NCBI GenBank assembly: GCA_016191785.1
Contig: JACPVJ010000055.1
Coordinates: forward strand, 1-64,000
Length of the DNA stretch: 64,000 bases
From: Myxococcales bacterium
GTDB lineage: Bacteria > Myxococcota_A > Polyangia > Polyangiales > Polyangiaceae
Direction of reading: 5' to 3'
Below, one piece after another: positions 17,209 through 28,991 of this stretch. The first letter of the stretch is position 1. Every line of letters begins with the position of its first letter. The position numbers and the translations under genes were made by a program. The notes under the pieces are model-generated. The model was not told the DNA's origin. It saw nothing but the letters and a program-made list of their open reading frames with translations, and did not search any database.

Positions 17209-19191
17209 ATGCGGCCGATTTCCAAGCTCCTGATCGCGAACCGAGGCGAGATCGCCCTCCGTATTCAGCAGAGCGCGCGCGCGATGGGGATCAGCACCGT
17301 CGCCGTCTACTCGGACGCCGACGCGGCCGCGCCCTTCGTGCGAGCCGCCGACGAGGCGGTGCGGCTCGGGCCCGCCCCGAGCGCCGACAGCTACCTGCGC
17401 ATCGATCGCATCCTGGAAGCGGCGCAGCGCACCGGCGCCGACGCGGTGCACCCCGGGTTCGGGTTCTTGGCAGAAAACGCCGACTTCGCCCGGGCTTGCC
17501 AGAAGGCGGGGCTGTCGTTCGTCGGCCCGAGCCCCGAGGCCATCGCCAGCATGGGCTCGAAGAAGGCTGCCAAGCGCCTGGTCGCGGGCGCCGGGGTCCC
17601 GGTGGTGCCTGGCGCCGAGCCCGACGACCAAGCCACCGAGTCGATCGCCAAGCATGCGCGGGCCGTGGGCTACCCCCTGTTGCTCAAGGCCAGCGCGGGC
17701 GGCGGCGGTAAGGGCATGCGCGTCGTCCATCGCGACGCGGATCTGGAGCCCGCCATCGAGGGCGCCAAGCGCGAAGCCAAGAGCGCCTTCGGCGACGACA
17801 CCCTACTGATCGAGAAGTACATCGAGCGCCCCCGGCACGTCGAGGTGCAGATCTTGGGCGATCGGCACGGAAACTTGGTGCACCTGTTCGAGCGCGAGTG
17901 CTCGATCCAGCGCCGGCATCAGAAGATCATCGAAGAGTCCCCCTCACCCGCGCTAACCGACGCGCTGCGGGCCACCATGGGCGCGGCGGCGGTGTCGGTG
18001 GGCAAGGCGGTGGGCTACGAGAACGCCGGGACCGTCGAGTTCATCTTGGGTCAAGACGGCTCGTTCTACTTCCTCGAGGTCAACACCCGGCTCCAGGTCG
18101 AGCACCCGATCACCGAGTGCGTGACGGGCATCGACATCGTCCGCGAGCAGCTGCTGGTGGCTCAGGGCGAGGCGCTGTCGTTCCGTCAGGCCGACCTCGC
18201 GCAGCGCGGTCACGCGGTCGAGTGTCGGCTCTACGCCGAGGACGCCGACAACCACTTCTTGCCCACCACCGGCACCCTCGTCGACTGGCAGGTGCCCGAC
18301 ATGCCAGGCCTTCGGGTGGACTCGGGCGTCGAGACCGGCTCCGAGGTGGGCATCCACTACGATCCGATGCTCGCCAAGGTGATCACCCACGCGCCCAGCC
18401 GCGGGGAAGCCATCCAGAAGATGATCGGCGCCCTCGCGGGGCTGTCGGCCGAGGGCCTGGTCACCAACCGCGAGTTCTTGCTGCGCGTCCTCACCCACCC
18501 CGAGTTCCGCGCCGGCGCGACCCACACCCACTTCATCGAGCAGCACTTGGCCGAAAAGCCCGACGACCCGACCCGACCCGAGCGCGAGCGCTGGGCCGCG
18601 GTCGCGGCCACGCTCTCGGGGCGCGATCAGCGCCTGCAGGCGCGGGACGTCCTGCCCGGGCTCGCCCCCGGCTTTCGCAACAACCCGGGCAGCCGCGAGT
18701 GGGTCGAGTACCGCCTGGCCGATCGCCACGTCCGCGTACAGTACGCCACGCTGGGAAAAGGCACCCTCGCGGTGAGCTTCGACGGCAGCGAGCACGTGGT
18801 TCGCGAGGCCAGCGTCGACGGAGCGGCGGTGAGCTTCGAGGACGACGCCGGCGTGCGCCGAAGCTTCCGCGTCACCCGCCGCGCGGACCACTTCTACGTG
18901 CACGCTCGAAGTGGCTCGTTCACCCTGGTCGAGCTGCCGCGATTCCCTGAAAAGCAGGCGGCGGCCGCCCCCGGCGCGTGCGTGGCCCCGATGCCGGGCA
19001 AGGTCGTCAAGGTGGTCGCTCTCGAAGGCACCGCCGTCAGCGCCGGGGACGTGCTGGTCGTGCTCGAGGCGATGAAGATGGAGCACTCGGTCAAGGCCCC
19101 CGAGGCCGGCATCGTGAAGCAGCTCTTGGTCTCCGAAGGCGAGCAAGTCGAGGCCGCCGCCGTCCTGGCGGTGGTGGGCACCCCCGACTGA
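17209..19191 (+). CDS. Acetyl/propionyl-CoA carboxylase alpha chain (biotin carboxylase + biotin carrier)
   Basis: 660-residue biotin-dependent carboxylase subunit. Biotin carboxylase occupies residues 1-450: IANRGEIALRI, the ATP-grasp glycine loop KASAGGGGKGMR, ERDCSIQRRHQK-like RECSIQRRHQK, and EVNTRLQVEHPITE. After a linker domain of about 110 residues, a biotinyl carrier domain ends the chain with EAMKMEH, biotin on K623. It makes carboxybiotin from bicarbonate and ATP for a carboxyltransferase beta chain that is not in the window. Length and order fit the acyl-CoA carboxylase alpha chains of Myxococcota and Actinobacteria. Probably feeds methylmalonyl- or malonyl-CoA supply. Confidence 0.93.
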   Translation: MRPISKLLIANRGEIALRIQQSARAMGISTVAVYSDADAAAPFVRAADEAVRLGPAPSADSYLRIDRILEAAQRTGADAVHPGFGFLAENADFARACQKAGLSFVGPSPEAIASMGSKKAAKRLVAGAGVPVVPGAEPDDQATESIAKHARAVGYPLLLKASAGGGGKGMRVVHRDADLEPAIEGAKREAKSAFGDDTLLIEKYIERPRHVEVQILGDRHGNLVHLFERECSIQRRHQKIIEESPSPALTDALRATMGAAAVSVGKAVGYENAGTVEFILGQDGSFYFLEVNTRLQVEHPITECVTGIDIVREQLLVAQGEALSFRQADLAQRGHAVECRLYAEDADNHFLPTTGTLVDWQVPDMPGLRVDSGVETGSEVGIHYDPMLAKVITHAPSRGEAIQKMIGALAGLSAEGLVTNREFLLRVLTHPEFRAGATHTHFIEQHLAEKPDDPTRPERERWAAVAATLSGRDQRLQARDVLPGLAPGFRNNPGSREWVEYRLADRHVRVQYATLGKGTLAVSFDGSEHVVREASVDGAAVSFEDDAGVRRSFRVTRRADHFYVHARSGSFTLVELPRFPEKQAAAAPGACVAPMPGKVVKVVALEGTAVSAGDVLVVLEAMKMEHSVKAPEAGIVKQLLVSEGEQVEAAAVLAVVGTPD

Positions 19192-19195
19192 AGGG

Positions 19196-20296
<1,101 letters not shown>

Positions 20297-20374
20297 GCCC
20301 GATCGTGCTACCGCCTGTCACTGGCGCGACGCAAGCGCTGCTTTCGGCCCGCCCTTTCGTTACCATCCACCACG

Positions 20375-23118
20375 ATGCGAAGGCGGCTCACCTCGCTCGC
20401 TTGCTCGTTCTGGCTGTTCGGCTGCGGAAACGACGAGCTTGCCCCGACGCCCGGCAGCGGCGACGCGCCCTGGGTGCCGCCGCCCGAGAGCTGCGAGGCC
20501 CCGAACCTGGACGACCCCCGAGCGCTCCGCGAGTGCTCACTCGGCAGCGGCGTCTTCGGTCGCTGGGTGCTCGACCCCCAGGGGCTCCCGGCCTACGACT
20601 ATCGGCTCGATCAGCACGCCGATGCCCGGGCCGCGTACCCGGTGAGCGAGCGTGATCCGGAGGGCGATGCGCTCGACCGGCGCGATCACTGGGCGGCGTT
20701 CGGCAACCGCCGGGTGAACGCCCACGTCTTCAACGACGGGATGATCGAGCTGGTCACCCAGGACCGCGGCGTCGAGTACCTCAACAAGCTCGACGAGTCG
20801 AAGCAGGCGTTCGCGGGCGGGTTCGGCTGGCTGTCGGACGGGGACGAGCGCTGGTGCACAGCCTACAAGTGGCGCCCCAAAGCGGCGCGCACCACCCGCC
20901 GGTTCGGCATGGGCTATGCCGAGAGCAGCATCGAGCATCGCGACGTGCGGGCCACTCGGGTCACCGCGGCGGCGAAGGGCAACGTGGCCGCGATCGTGAG
21001 CGACGTGACCCTCGAGAACCTCGGCAGCGAGACCAAGACCCTGACCCACTGGGAGTACTGGGACGTGTTCCGCCGACCGATCGAGATCAACTGGATCGTC
21101 TCTGGCGAGAGCTTCGCGCTGGCGCCGAGCATGGCCCGGGACGCCCGCGACGCCCGAAACGCCTGGTTCGACGAAGAGGCGAGCTTCGACCCCGCGCACG
21201 GTCGCCTCGAGCTCAGGCGGAGCTACGTGGGCGACGACCCGCGGCCAAAGATCGACGATCCCCGCGCCGCCGACTACTACGCGAACAGCCCGTTTCTGGC
21301 GGCGCCGCTCGGAGGCATCTCGGACGTGCTGGTGGATCAGGCGGCGTTCTTCGGCGCCGGCCCGGTCGCTGCGCCCGACGGCGTGCTGTTCGACGTGGCC
21401 GGCACCGGCCTCGAGCCGTTCAGCCGGTCGCCGGCCAGCGGCGCGGGTCAGCCCCACGTGTTCGTGATGAAGAGCGACGTGGTGCTCCCGCCCGGCGCCT
21501 CCCAACGCCTGCGGTTCGTGTACGGCTACGCGCGCGAAGGCGAAGAGTTCCCCGACGCGCCCAGCTGGCACGACCCGAGCTTCAGCGCGAGAGAGCAGCA
21601 GGCCGAAGAGCTCTCGAGTCGACTCATGTACTTCGCCGAGCCGAGCGCGCCCGAGCTCAGCCGCGAGCTTGCCTGGCACGCCTACCAACTGGAAGCGTCG
21701 GTCGGGCACCGCGACTACTGGCAGGGGCCGGTCGTGCCGCAGGGCTCGGCCTATCTGTATCTTCACGGCGCGGACGGCGCGGCGCGGGACCTCGGGCTCT
21801 TCGCCTTGCCGCTGGTCTACACCGACCCCGCCCTCGCCCGCGCCGAGCTTCGCCTGTACATGGGCATCCAGTTCTCGGACGAGCGCTTCTCGTACGCGTT
21901 TCAGGGTCACGGAATGCTCGACGACGCGGGCATCCACTCGGCGCCCAGCGACCTGCCGCTGTTCTTCCTGTGGGCGCTGGGCGAGTACCTCGGCGCCACC
22001 GGAGATCTCGCCTTCTTGGACGAGAAGGCCCCGTACTGGCCGCGCGGCGCGCGGCCGAACGCCACCGTCTGGGACCACACCGCCGGCGCGCTGAAGCACC
22101 TGTTCGAGGGGGTCGGGACCGGCGAGCACGGCCTGATCCGGATCGGCACCGGCGACTGGAGCGACGGCATCGTGATGGAGGCCCCCGATCGCGAGCTGGC
22201 GGTAGCAAAAGGCGAGAGCGTGCCCAACACCCAGATGGCCGTGGCCGTCTTGCCGCGCATCGCCGATCTGATCGACGGCCGCGCGCCCGACCTGGCAAAG
22301 GACATCCGCGCCCGGGTCGAGGCCTATCGCCTGGCGCTCGAGAAGGCCCACAACGGCAAGTTCTTCTATCGCTGCTACTTCGGCGACGGCAAGCCGCGCT
22401 ACGACCAGACCATCAACCTCGAGGCGCAGATCTGGGCGCTGATCGGCGGCACCTTCGACGCCGCGCTCTCGCGCGCCGAGCTGACCCAGAACGTGGCCCA
22501 AGCGCTCGACGACCCCTCACCGATCGGGGCGACGCTCACACCGGGCGGGCAGGTCTGGCCGGCGATCAGCGCGCCCCTCACCTGGGGCTACGCGCGCTCG
22601 GACCCCGCCCGCGCCTGGAAGCACTTCACCAGGAACACGATGGCGGCCCACGCGCGGGCGTTTCCCGAGGTCTGGTCCGGGATCTGGAGCGGCCCCGACG
22701 GTGTGAGCAGCGAGAGCGGCTGGGCCTGGAAGAGCCAGGTCACACCCATGACCGACTTCCCCGTGCAGAACAACAACGCCCACGCCATGCCGCTCTTCGC
22801 GGCGCTGAAGATCGCCGGCGTCGAGGCGAGCGCGCAGGGCTTGGTGATCTCGCCGCGCGTCCCGAGCCGCAGCTTCTCTCTCGAGACGGCCGTGATCGAG
22901 CTCTCTCAGCGCGGGGCGTCCCTGACCGGCCGCTATCGGCCGAGCGGCAAGAGCGCGCGGCAGCTGGTGCTCGAGGCGCCCGAGGGGGAGCAGGTGAAGC
23001 GCGCGCGGGTGAACGGAAAGGACCTCGACGTGCCCTCCGGGGCCACGTCCGTCACCGCCAGCACCGACCCCGAGCAGTCCGGAGCCCTCGAGTTCGAGCT
23101 TCTGACGGAGCCCAAGCC

Positions 23119-23122
<4 letters not shown>
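20375..23122 (+). CDS. GH94/GH36-like glycoside hydrolase or phosphorylase, lipoprotein
   Basis: 915-residue secreted protein. MRRRLTSLACSFWLFGC is a lipoprotein signal. An N-terminal beta-sandwich (about 60-420) is followed by an (alpha/alpha)6 barrel at about 430-830 and a C-terminal sheet. IGTGDWSDGI is the equivalent of the DWND motif that carries the catalytic Asp in GH94 phosphorylases. FHGHG-like FQGHGMLDDAG, GQVWPAISAPLTWGYA and WSGIWSGPDG also fit the clan GH-Q fold. Most GH94 enzymes are cytoplasmic phosphorylases, so an outer-surface lipoprotein is more likely hydrolytic (inference). Substrate unknown. It overlaps the enoyl-CoA hydratase gene by ATGA. Confidence 0.82.
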
Positions 23123-23820
<698 letters not shown>

Positions 23821-23867
23821 GGCGTCCCTTCCCGCAGGGCGGAGGCGGGCCCGAGCCGCGTGCCGCG

Positions 23868-23887
23868 ATGTCCTCGAATGCGGACAT
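23868..23887. promoter_or_regulatory. Dyad ATGTCC-N8-GGACAT upstream of the secreted-protein gene set
   Basis: A perfect six-base inverted repeat with an eight-base centre, 56 bases before the ATG at 23944. A related imperfect copy sits at 27458-27477 in front of the other gene of the same family. It has the size of a dimeric regulator site. Confidence 0.45.
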
Positions 23888-23943
23888 TGCGTTTGCCCCG
23901 GCGCCTTCGGCAAGATGTAGGGTGGATCCGTGGAGGCGCGTGG

Positions 23944-25677
23944 ATGAAGCGAATCGCCGGCATGCGTCGGGCCGTGGCTCTGGTCGTGGCGGGCTCGGTC
24001 GCGACTTTCGCGTCCGGGGCTCGCGCCGCGTCGCCGAGCGAAGAGCTGGATACCTGCACTCAGGACTACTTGAACGCCAGCGGCGGCTCGTTCGAGTGCT
24101 CGGTCTGCGGCGTCACGGCCGGTTGCGACGCCGACTCGTGCCACTGGGGGTCGCTCAAGGGGGAAGTCGGGCAGCAGTCGCTGCAAACCATGATCGCCGC
24201 TGGGTACCAGCTCTTTTGCCTGAACCGCGGCGGCAGCCTGGTGGCGACGGCCTCGCCCGCCGGCTCGCAGGGCGCGGCGCTGGACCGCGCGTTCGGTGAC
24301 AAGCGCCAACTCGGGCATGCGCTGCAGGTGGGCGGCGTGCTCGAATACACCTCGCTGAACGGGCTCGGGGGTGGCGATTCGTCGAGCTACGGCGCCGCGG
24401 TCCCCGTGAGCTTCAGACGCTCGTTCTCGGCTGCGAACACCGACCTGGATCTCGCGGGCACGGTGCTGTTCGGCAAGAGCGAGTGGGTCACCCAATACGG
24501 CTTCAGCGCGCTGCCCTCGCTGCGGTGGTTTCCGGCGGCTTCCCCGGGCGAGAAGCAGGTGTTCGGCGTGTCCGTACCGTTGCAGCTCTTGGTCACCAGC
24601 GGTGACGCCTTCGACACGTCGCTCGTCTACCACGCGGGGGCGGGCGGGATCGTTGGGATGACCTTCGGCGATCTGGGCTTGGGTGCGGCCGCAGACGTGA
24701 TTTACGCTGGTGGGGTCCAGATCCCGCTCCAGGTCGTCGGTCGCTGGGGCACCACCATCGGGACGGCGCCAGTGGCCTTCCAACTCGGGGTGAGCGGCGA
24801 CGCCATCGCGCTCGACGGCGTGCTGGACACGCTCCAACAAAACGCGCTCGTCGGCTATGACACCGGGGACTGGCTGTTCGGCCTCCGGGTGTTTCGTCAG
24901 GGCGACGACGGCTGGGCCTTCGCCGCCGGGGCGAGCAACTCGACTCGCGCGGCGCGGCTCGCGGCCGGCACCGACGACGCGTACCAGAGGTCGGCCGCAG
25001 GGCGTCCATCGCCCGAAGGCGCCAAGCCGGCTCGCGGCACCGACGGGGCGGCGCGACCCGCCGAGACCCTCAGCGTGATGGTCGTGGCGCGGGTCGGCGA
25101 CGACCCGGCCTCGGGCAGCAAGCTGGTCGGAGCGATCCGCGCCTTCCTCGAGCAGCGCGGGCTGAAACCCATCGAGCGCGGCGTCGCGGAGCGGGCGGTC
25201 GCACCCTTCGGCGGCGCACCGCAAGAAGCCCGAGAGCTCGATGCCGCCCGCGCGACGGGCCACGCGACGCTGGCGATCTCAGTGCGAGCGACGGCCACGC
25301 CCGCAGGCTCGTGGCAAGTGGCGGTGCTGGTCACCGGGCGGGGGATCGTGGCGGAGCGCCGAATGTTCGCCGAAGCCGACGGCCTCGAAGCCTCGGTGCG
25401 CCAGGCGCTGGCCGAGCTGTTGGCAACCCTCGACCTCGGCGGGCTGAAAGAGAGCGCCGTCCCGCCCGCGCCGCGCGCGTATCCGGCTCCGCCGCCACCC
25501 TCACCACCGCCACCCCCACCCGCGCCGCCGACCGAGGCTGCGCCGGACGGCGGCGCGAGCCCCGACGCCGGCGCGGGTCCCGACGCGGGTCCGCCGGCGA
25601 CCGGCGGCTGCACCAAGGACGTCGAGTGCAAGGGCGATCGGATCTGCATCAACGGGCGCTGCGAGTCACCGAAATGA
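23944..25677 (+). CDS. Secreted barrel-like protein with C-terminal domain A and Pro-rich/Cys tail
   Basis: 577 residues. Signal peptide (cleavage after ARA), a short Cys-rich part at 38-92 (CxxC and C-x4-C patterns), then about 220 residues with alternating beta pattern suggesting an outer-membrane barrel or lipid-binding sheet. Residues 376-497 (domain A) contain MVVARVGDDP, GHATLAISVRA, GSWQVAVLV and the helical end LEASVRQALAELL; the same domain forms the N-terminal part of the protein at 27518. Pro-rich tail, Asp/Ala repeats, and a final CTKDVECKGDRICINGRC motif. Start ATG 23944. It overlaps the next gene by ATGA, so both are translated together. No enzyme motif found. Confidence 0.78.
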   Translation: MKRIAGMRRAVALVVAGSVATFASGARAASPSEELDTCTQDYLNASGGSFECSVCGVTAGCDADSCHWGSLKGEVGQQSLQTMIAAGYQLFCLNRGGSLVATASPAGSQGAALDRAFGDKRQLGHALQVGGVLEYTSLNGLGGGDSSSYGAAVPVSFRRSFSAANTDLDLAGTVLFGKSEWVTQYGFSALPSLRWFPAASPGEKQVFGVSVPLQLLVTSGDAFDTSLVYHAGAGGIVGMTFGDLGLGAAADVIYAGGVQIPLQVVGRWGTTIGTAPVAFQLGVSGDAIALDGVLDTLQQNALVGYDTGDWLFGLRVFRQGDDGWAFAAGASNSTRAARLAAGTDDAYQRSAAGRPSPEGAKPARGTDGAARPAETLSVMVVARVGDDPASGSKLVGAIRAFLEQRGLKPIERGVAERAVAPFGGAPQEARELDAARATGHATLAISVRATATPAGSWQVAVLVTGRGIVAERRMFAEADGLEASVRQALAELLATLDLGGLKESAVPPAPRAYPAPPPPSPPPPPPAPPTEAAPDGGASPDAGAGPDAGPPATGGCTKDVECKGDRICINGRCESPK

Positions 25678-26648
25678 ACCGCGCAGCGCAGATGTCTCTG
25701 GCCCTCGCGACGTGGGTTGCCGCGGGCACATTGGTGTCGCAGCGGGCCACGGGTCAACCCGCCGAAGAGCCACCGCCGCCGCCGGCCCCTTCGTTGGACG
25801 CACCGCCGCCGCCGCCGCCGGAAGCCCCGTTGCCCGCGTCGGGCCCCGTGCGAGAGTTCCAACTGAAGAATGGCACGTCGGTCAAAGGCCGCGTGGTGCG
25901 AGAGCAGCCCGGCGACTGGCTGATGATCGAGACCGAAAGCGGTTGGCGCCTCACCCTCCCTTGGCAACACGTGGGCGCTCCGCCTCCGGCCGCATCCCCT
26001 GCCTCCGCCGCGCAGCGGGGCGACGCGCCACCCAACGCGCCGGCCGCGGCGCCCGAGCCAACTGCGGCCCGAACGGGTTTCCGTCTGGGCGCGCGGGCAG
26101 CCGCCGCATTCCCCGTGGGCAAGACCGAAGCTGGAGAAGACCGCCAGCTCTCGCGCGTGTTCGGCACCGCTCTGCCGCTCACGTTGGACGTTGGAGCGCA
26201 GGTCTCGCCGAGCTTCTACGTCGGCGTCTACGGCTCGTGGGTCGTCGGCAGCGCCGGCACCAACGCGGACGCGGCATGCGCGAAGGTCGACTGCTCGGTG
26301 TATGGCGCGCGCGTAGGGTTGGACCTCGAGCTTCGTCTGGCGCAGAGCGGCAGCCCCCTGCCTTGGCTCAGTTACGCTTTCGGGTGGAGCGCGGACGAAA
26401 TCGACCTCGAGGGCGGCGGGAAGACCCAGCAGCACGCCTATGGCGGACTGGACTTCGCCACCCTCCTGGCGGGCGCCGACTTCAAGGTGGGCGATCACCT
26501 AGCCGTGGGACCGTTCGGCGGCGTCGGCCTCTCCCTCTACCTCTATGAAGTGGACGCGGTGGATGGCACGGGCAGAAACAAGGCCGTGAGCGACCCGGCG
26601 GTGCACGGTTACATCCAGGCGGGCGTGCGCGGGGTGCTGTTCCCCTGA
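25674..26648 (+). CDS. Secreted protein with domain B and outer-membrane-like barrel
   Basis: 324 residues: signal peptide ending near ATGQ, a Pro-rich linker, then domain B at 61-100 with FQLKNGTSVKGRVV, WLMIETE and LPWQHV. Another Ala/Pro linker precedes a C-terminal beta-rich region of about 190 residues (FRLGARAAAAFPVG, FYVGVYGSWVVG, VGPFGGVGLSLYLYEV) that reads like an eight-stranded outer-membrane barrel. Domain B is repeated in the protein at 27518 (LKDGTELTGRVL and LPWQEI). The start codon is inside the preceding stop (ATGA), showing coupled translation. Confidence 0.75.
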   Translation: MNRAAQMSLALATWVAAGTLVSQRATGQPAEEPPPPPAPSLDAPPPPPPEAPLPASGPVREFQLKNGTSVKGRVVREQPGDWLMIETESGWRLTLPWQHVGAPPPAASPASAAQRGDAPPNAPAAAPEPTAARTGFRLGARAAAAFPVGKTEAGEDRQLSRVFGTALPLTLDVGAQVSPSFYVGVYGSWVVGSAGTNADAACAKVDCSVYGARVGLDLELRLAQSGSPLPWLSYAFGWSADEIDLEGGGKTQQHAYGGLDFATLLAGADFKVGDHLAVGPFGGVGLSLYLYEVDAVDGTGRNKAVSDPAVHGYIQAGVRGVLFP

Positions 26649-26662
26649 AGGGCGGTAGACTG

Positions 26663-27358
26663 ATGGCCATGCAGCGTCGAAAGAGGTGGATGAGCGCTCC
26701 GGCGGCGCTGGCGCTCGTCGGTACACTCGGGTCGTCGCTGGCGTGCGGGGTGATGTTCGGTGCCGAGGAGGGGCCGCTGGTCACGGACGAGAGCGGCGGC
26801 GCGGCGGGCTACGGCGGCTACGCCGGGAGCTCCGGCTACGGCGGCTACGCGGGTTACGGCGGCTACTCGGGTTACGGCGGCTACTCGGGCTACGGCGGTT
26901 CGGGCGGGTACAGCGGGTACGGCGGGAGCGCCGGTTACGGGGGCTACGGCGGGTCGGGGGGATCAGGCGGAGGTCCGACCGTGGGCGGGAGTTGCGCGAC
27001 CCCGAGCACGAAGCTCGTGTGTGGCTGCGATGGCTACGGCGGGTGCGACCTGGTGCTGCGCTGTTCCTCGGGCTTCTACGAGCAGCTCACGAGCTGCAAG
27101 TCTGGTGCGTCGTGCGTTCAGTTCACCAACATGGTGGGCTGCGGCTCCGAAGATTTCTACGTCCCGATGGTGCCCTCGGGGGTGGCCTGCACGAATCCGA
27201 ACAGCTACGCTTGCTCACCCGACCTGACGACCGAGATGAAGTGCACGGGCTCGTACTGGGCGGAATACAAGAGCTGTTCGTCGCAGTACAAGACCTGCCA
27301 GGCCGTGAAGCCGGGCCCGACCTGCTCGTCGGCGACCTTCTGCGTCGGCTGCTTGTAG
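26663..27358 (+). CDS. Gly/Tyr-rich Cys lipoprotein
   Basis: 231 residues. The lipoprotein signal ends SSLAC. About 60 residues of GYGGY(A/S) repeats follow, then a folded region with fourteen or more Cys in short spacings (CGCDGYGGC, CSSGFYEQLTSC, CSSQYKTC), ending CVGCL. Tyr-Gly repeats of this kind are seen in adhesive or self-associating surface proteins; that role is inference. Fourteen bases after the previous stop, so it belongs to the same transcript. ATG 26663 or 26669. Confidence 0.75.
   Translation: MAMQRRKRWMSAPAALALVGTLGSSLACGVMFGAEEGPLVTDESGGAAGYGGYAGSSGYGGYAGYGGYSGYGGYSGYGGSGGYSGYGGSAGYGGYGGSGGSGGGPTVGGSCATPSTKLVCGCDGYGGCDLVLRCSSGFYEQLTSCKSGASCVQFTNMVGCGSEDFYVPMVPSGVACTNPNSYACSPDLTTEMKCTGSYWAEYKSCSSQYKTCQAVKPGPTCSSATFCVGCL
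26808..26977. repeat. Tandem repeats encoding GYGGY units
   Basis: Repeats built from tacggcggctac with interposed gcgggt or tcgggt encode alternating GYGGYAG and GYGGYSG. Codons are nearly uniform, so this stretch may be younger or more prone to slippage than the Gly-Ser tethers elsewhere. Confidence 0.8.
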
Positions 27359-27457
27359 GCGCCCTCGCGCTGGCGTCGTCATGTTGCTCCGTCTTGGCAC
27401 ACCAGTGCTTCTGCGGATTTCAGGGCGGGCGAAGTATTTCTCCGTCCGGGCGATGCG

Positions 27458-27477
27458 ACGTCCGCATTTGAAGACCT
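27458..27477. promoter_or_regulatory. Imperfect dyad ACGTCC-N8-AGACCT, copy of the 23868 site
   Basis: It lies 40 bases before the ATG at 27518. Read in reverse, the two sites share GTCCGCATTyGArGA, 13 of 15 positions. Being found before the two members of one family next to a LuxR gene makes it a candidate operator. Confidence 0.4.
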
Positions 27478-27517
27478 ACCGAGCCGGGGTCGAACCGCGG
27501 CATCCTCGAAGGCCAAC

Positions 27518-28990
27518 ATGAAACTCGCAGGGTTTTTGGCGTGCTTGGTCGCGGCCCTGCTCCTGTCGCGCTCGCTCGGCGCAGCGCCGTCGAGCCCGGG
27601 TCAGTCCGAGCATCGATCGGGCGCCGCCGTGGTCGTGGACGGCAGCGCCGACACGGCGCAAGACCAGGCGCTCGCCGCTCGAGTGGCCGAGGTGCTCGCG
27701 AGCGGCGGCTTCACCGCGGTCGACGACGCCACGGTGCAGGCTGCTCTGGCTGCCAACGGAGCCAGCGATCTCGGGGTGGTCACCACCGACCCCGCTCGCC
27801 TCGCCGCCACGCGCAACGCGGTCGGCGCAGCCGTCTTGGTCCGGGTCGCGCTGGTTGGGCTGCCGACCGGCGCGTGGTCGGCGCGCGTACTGGTGATCTC
27901 CAGCACCGGCACCCGCGAGCAGTCGTTCACCAGCGCGACGCGCGAAGCGCTCGAGTCGACGCTGCCGATGACGGTGAAATCACTGGTCGCGTCGAAGCAA
28001 GCCCCGCCCGAAGCGACACCCGCGCCGAAGCCCGCAGCTCGCGGTCCGGCGGGCGACGACAAGGTCTACTTGAAGGACGGAACCGAGCTCACGGGGCGAG
28101 TGCTCCGGCAAGAGCCGGATCGCTACGTGGTGATCGTCACGGCACAAGGCCAGCAGACGCTCCCCTGGCAAGAGATCCGCCGGGTGATCCTGGCCTCGGA
28201 CGGCGCCCCCGGCGGGGGTCCCCGGGCCGAGCTCGGGGCGGGGTTCGGCGTCGGCATGAGCGGCACCTTCGAAGAGTCGGAGGCGAAACGCCAGGCATGG
28301 AAGAAGCGCGGCGGCGCGCTGGCCAGCTACGAAGTCCGGGCAAACGTCACGGGCATATTGTTTCCGGACCAAACGGTCCCGTCCACGCCGTACTACTGCG
28401 TCCAGCCGAACGGGTCCCCGACGATGGCGACGGTCCCCGCATCGCAGGCCAGCGCCGGCGGCGGCGGTGGTGGCCTCGGAGCGCGCACCGGCGTGTTCGT
28501 GCTTAACGCCCCGACGCCCGGCAAGTCGAGCACCTTCAGCGCGTTCCGGATCGCCGGCGGCGTCGACTTCTCGTATCTCTACTTCGCGTTCCCCGTGGGG
28601 TACGACATCCAACAAGGCGGAAGGTGCCAGACCGGAGAGGTCCCCGCGAAATACGACGGCGCCTCGATGATGCAGCTCAACGTGCCACTCAACCTGGGCG
28701 CTCACGTCGGCCTGGGGGGGTTCGGCGCAGGCAGCGCCTGGCGCGGCCTCGTGCTCGGGCTCGCGTACTCCCCTTCCTACAGCTACACCAAGGCCAGCGA
28801 GGCCACCGAAGGTCAGGGCAACTTCAATTGGGCTGGCGTCGAGCTGACCGTCGACGTCACCACGCTCGAGGCGCTCCTCGACAAGCAAGCCGCCGAAGCG
28901 CACTTCCGATTCGCCGCGTTCTTGCTGCCCCCGCTCAAAGAGGGCTGGCCCTGGCTCTTGACCGCAGGCTTCGGCGCGGTCTGGTACTGA
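27518..28990 (+). CDS. Secreted protein combining domains A and B with a barrel-like C-terminus
   Basis: 490 residues. Signal peptide to about GAA at 21-23. Residues 37-157 are domain A (AAVVVDGSAD, GAAVLVRVALV, GAWSARVLV, ALESTLPMTVKSL), as in the C-terminal part of the protein at 23944. Residues 183-224 are domain B (LKDGTELTGRVL, DRYVVIV, LPWQEIRRVI), as in the protein at 25674. The remaining 260 residues look like an outer-membrane barrel (AFRIAGGVDFSYLYFAF, LGAHVGLGGFG). So this one protein joins pieces of the two upstream ones. It ends one base from the convergent LuxR gene. Confidence 0.78.
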   Translation: MKLAGFLACLVAALLLSRSLGAAPSSPGQSEHRSGAAVVVDGSADTAQDQALAARVAEVLASGGFTAVDDATVQAALAANGASDLGVVTTDPARLAATRNAVGAAVLVRVALVGLPTGAWSARVLVISSTGTREQSFTSATREALESTLPMTVKSLVASKQAPPEATPAPKPAARGPAGDDKVYLKDGTELTGRVLRQEPDRYVVIVTAQGQQTLPWQEIRRVILASDGAPGGGPRAELGAGFGVGMSGTFEESEAKRQAWKKRGGALASYEVRANVTGILFPDQTVPSTPYYCVQPNGSPTMATVPASQASAGGGGGGLGARTGVFVLNAPTPGKSSTFSAFRIAGGVDFSYLYFAFPVGYDIQQGGRCQTGEVPAKYDGASMMQLNVPLNLGAHVGLGGFGAGSAWRGLVLGLAYSPSYSYTKASEATEGQGNFNWAGVELTVDVTTLEALLDKQAAEAHFRFAAFLLPPLKEGWPWLLTAGFGAVWY

Positions 28991-28991
28991 C

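Noticed and set aside
20537..22501. Long minus-strand frame antisense to the glycosidase gene
   Set aside because: No domain resemblance and the plus-strand frame has a signal peptide and GH motifs.
27450..27500. tRNA-like ggggtcgaacc stretch
   Set aside because: No partner acceptor stem or anticodon arm around it.
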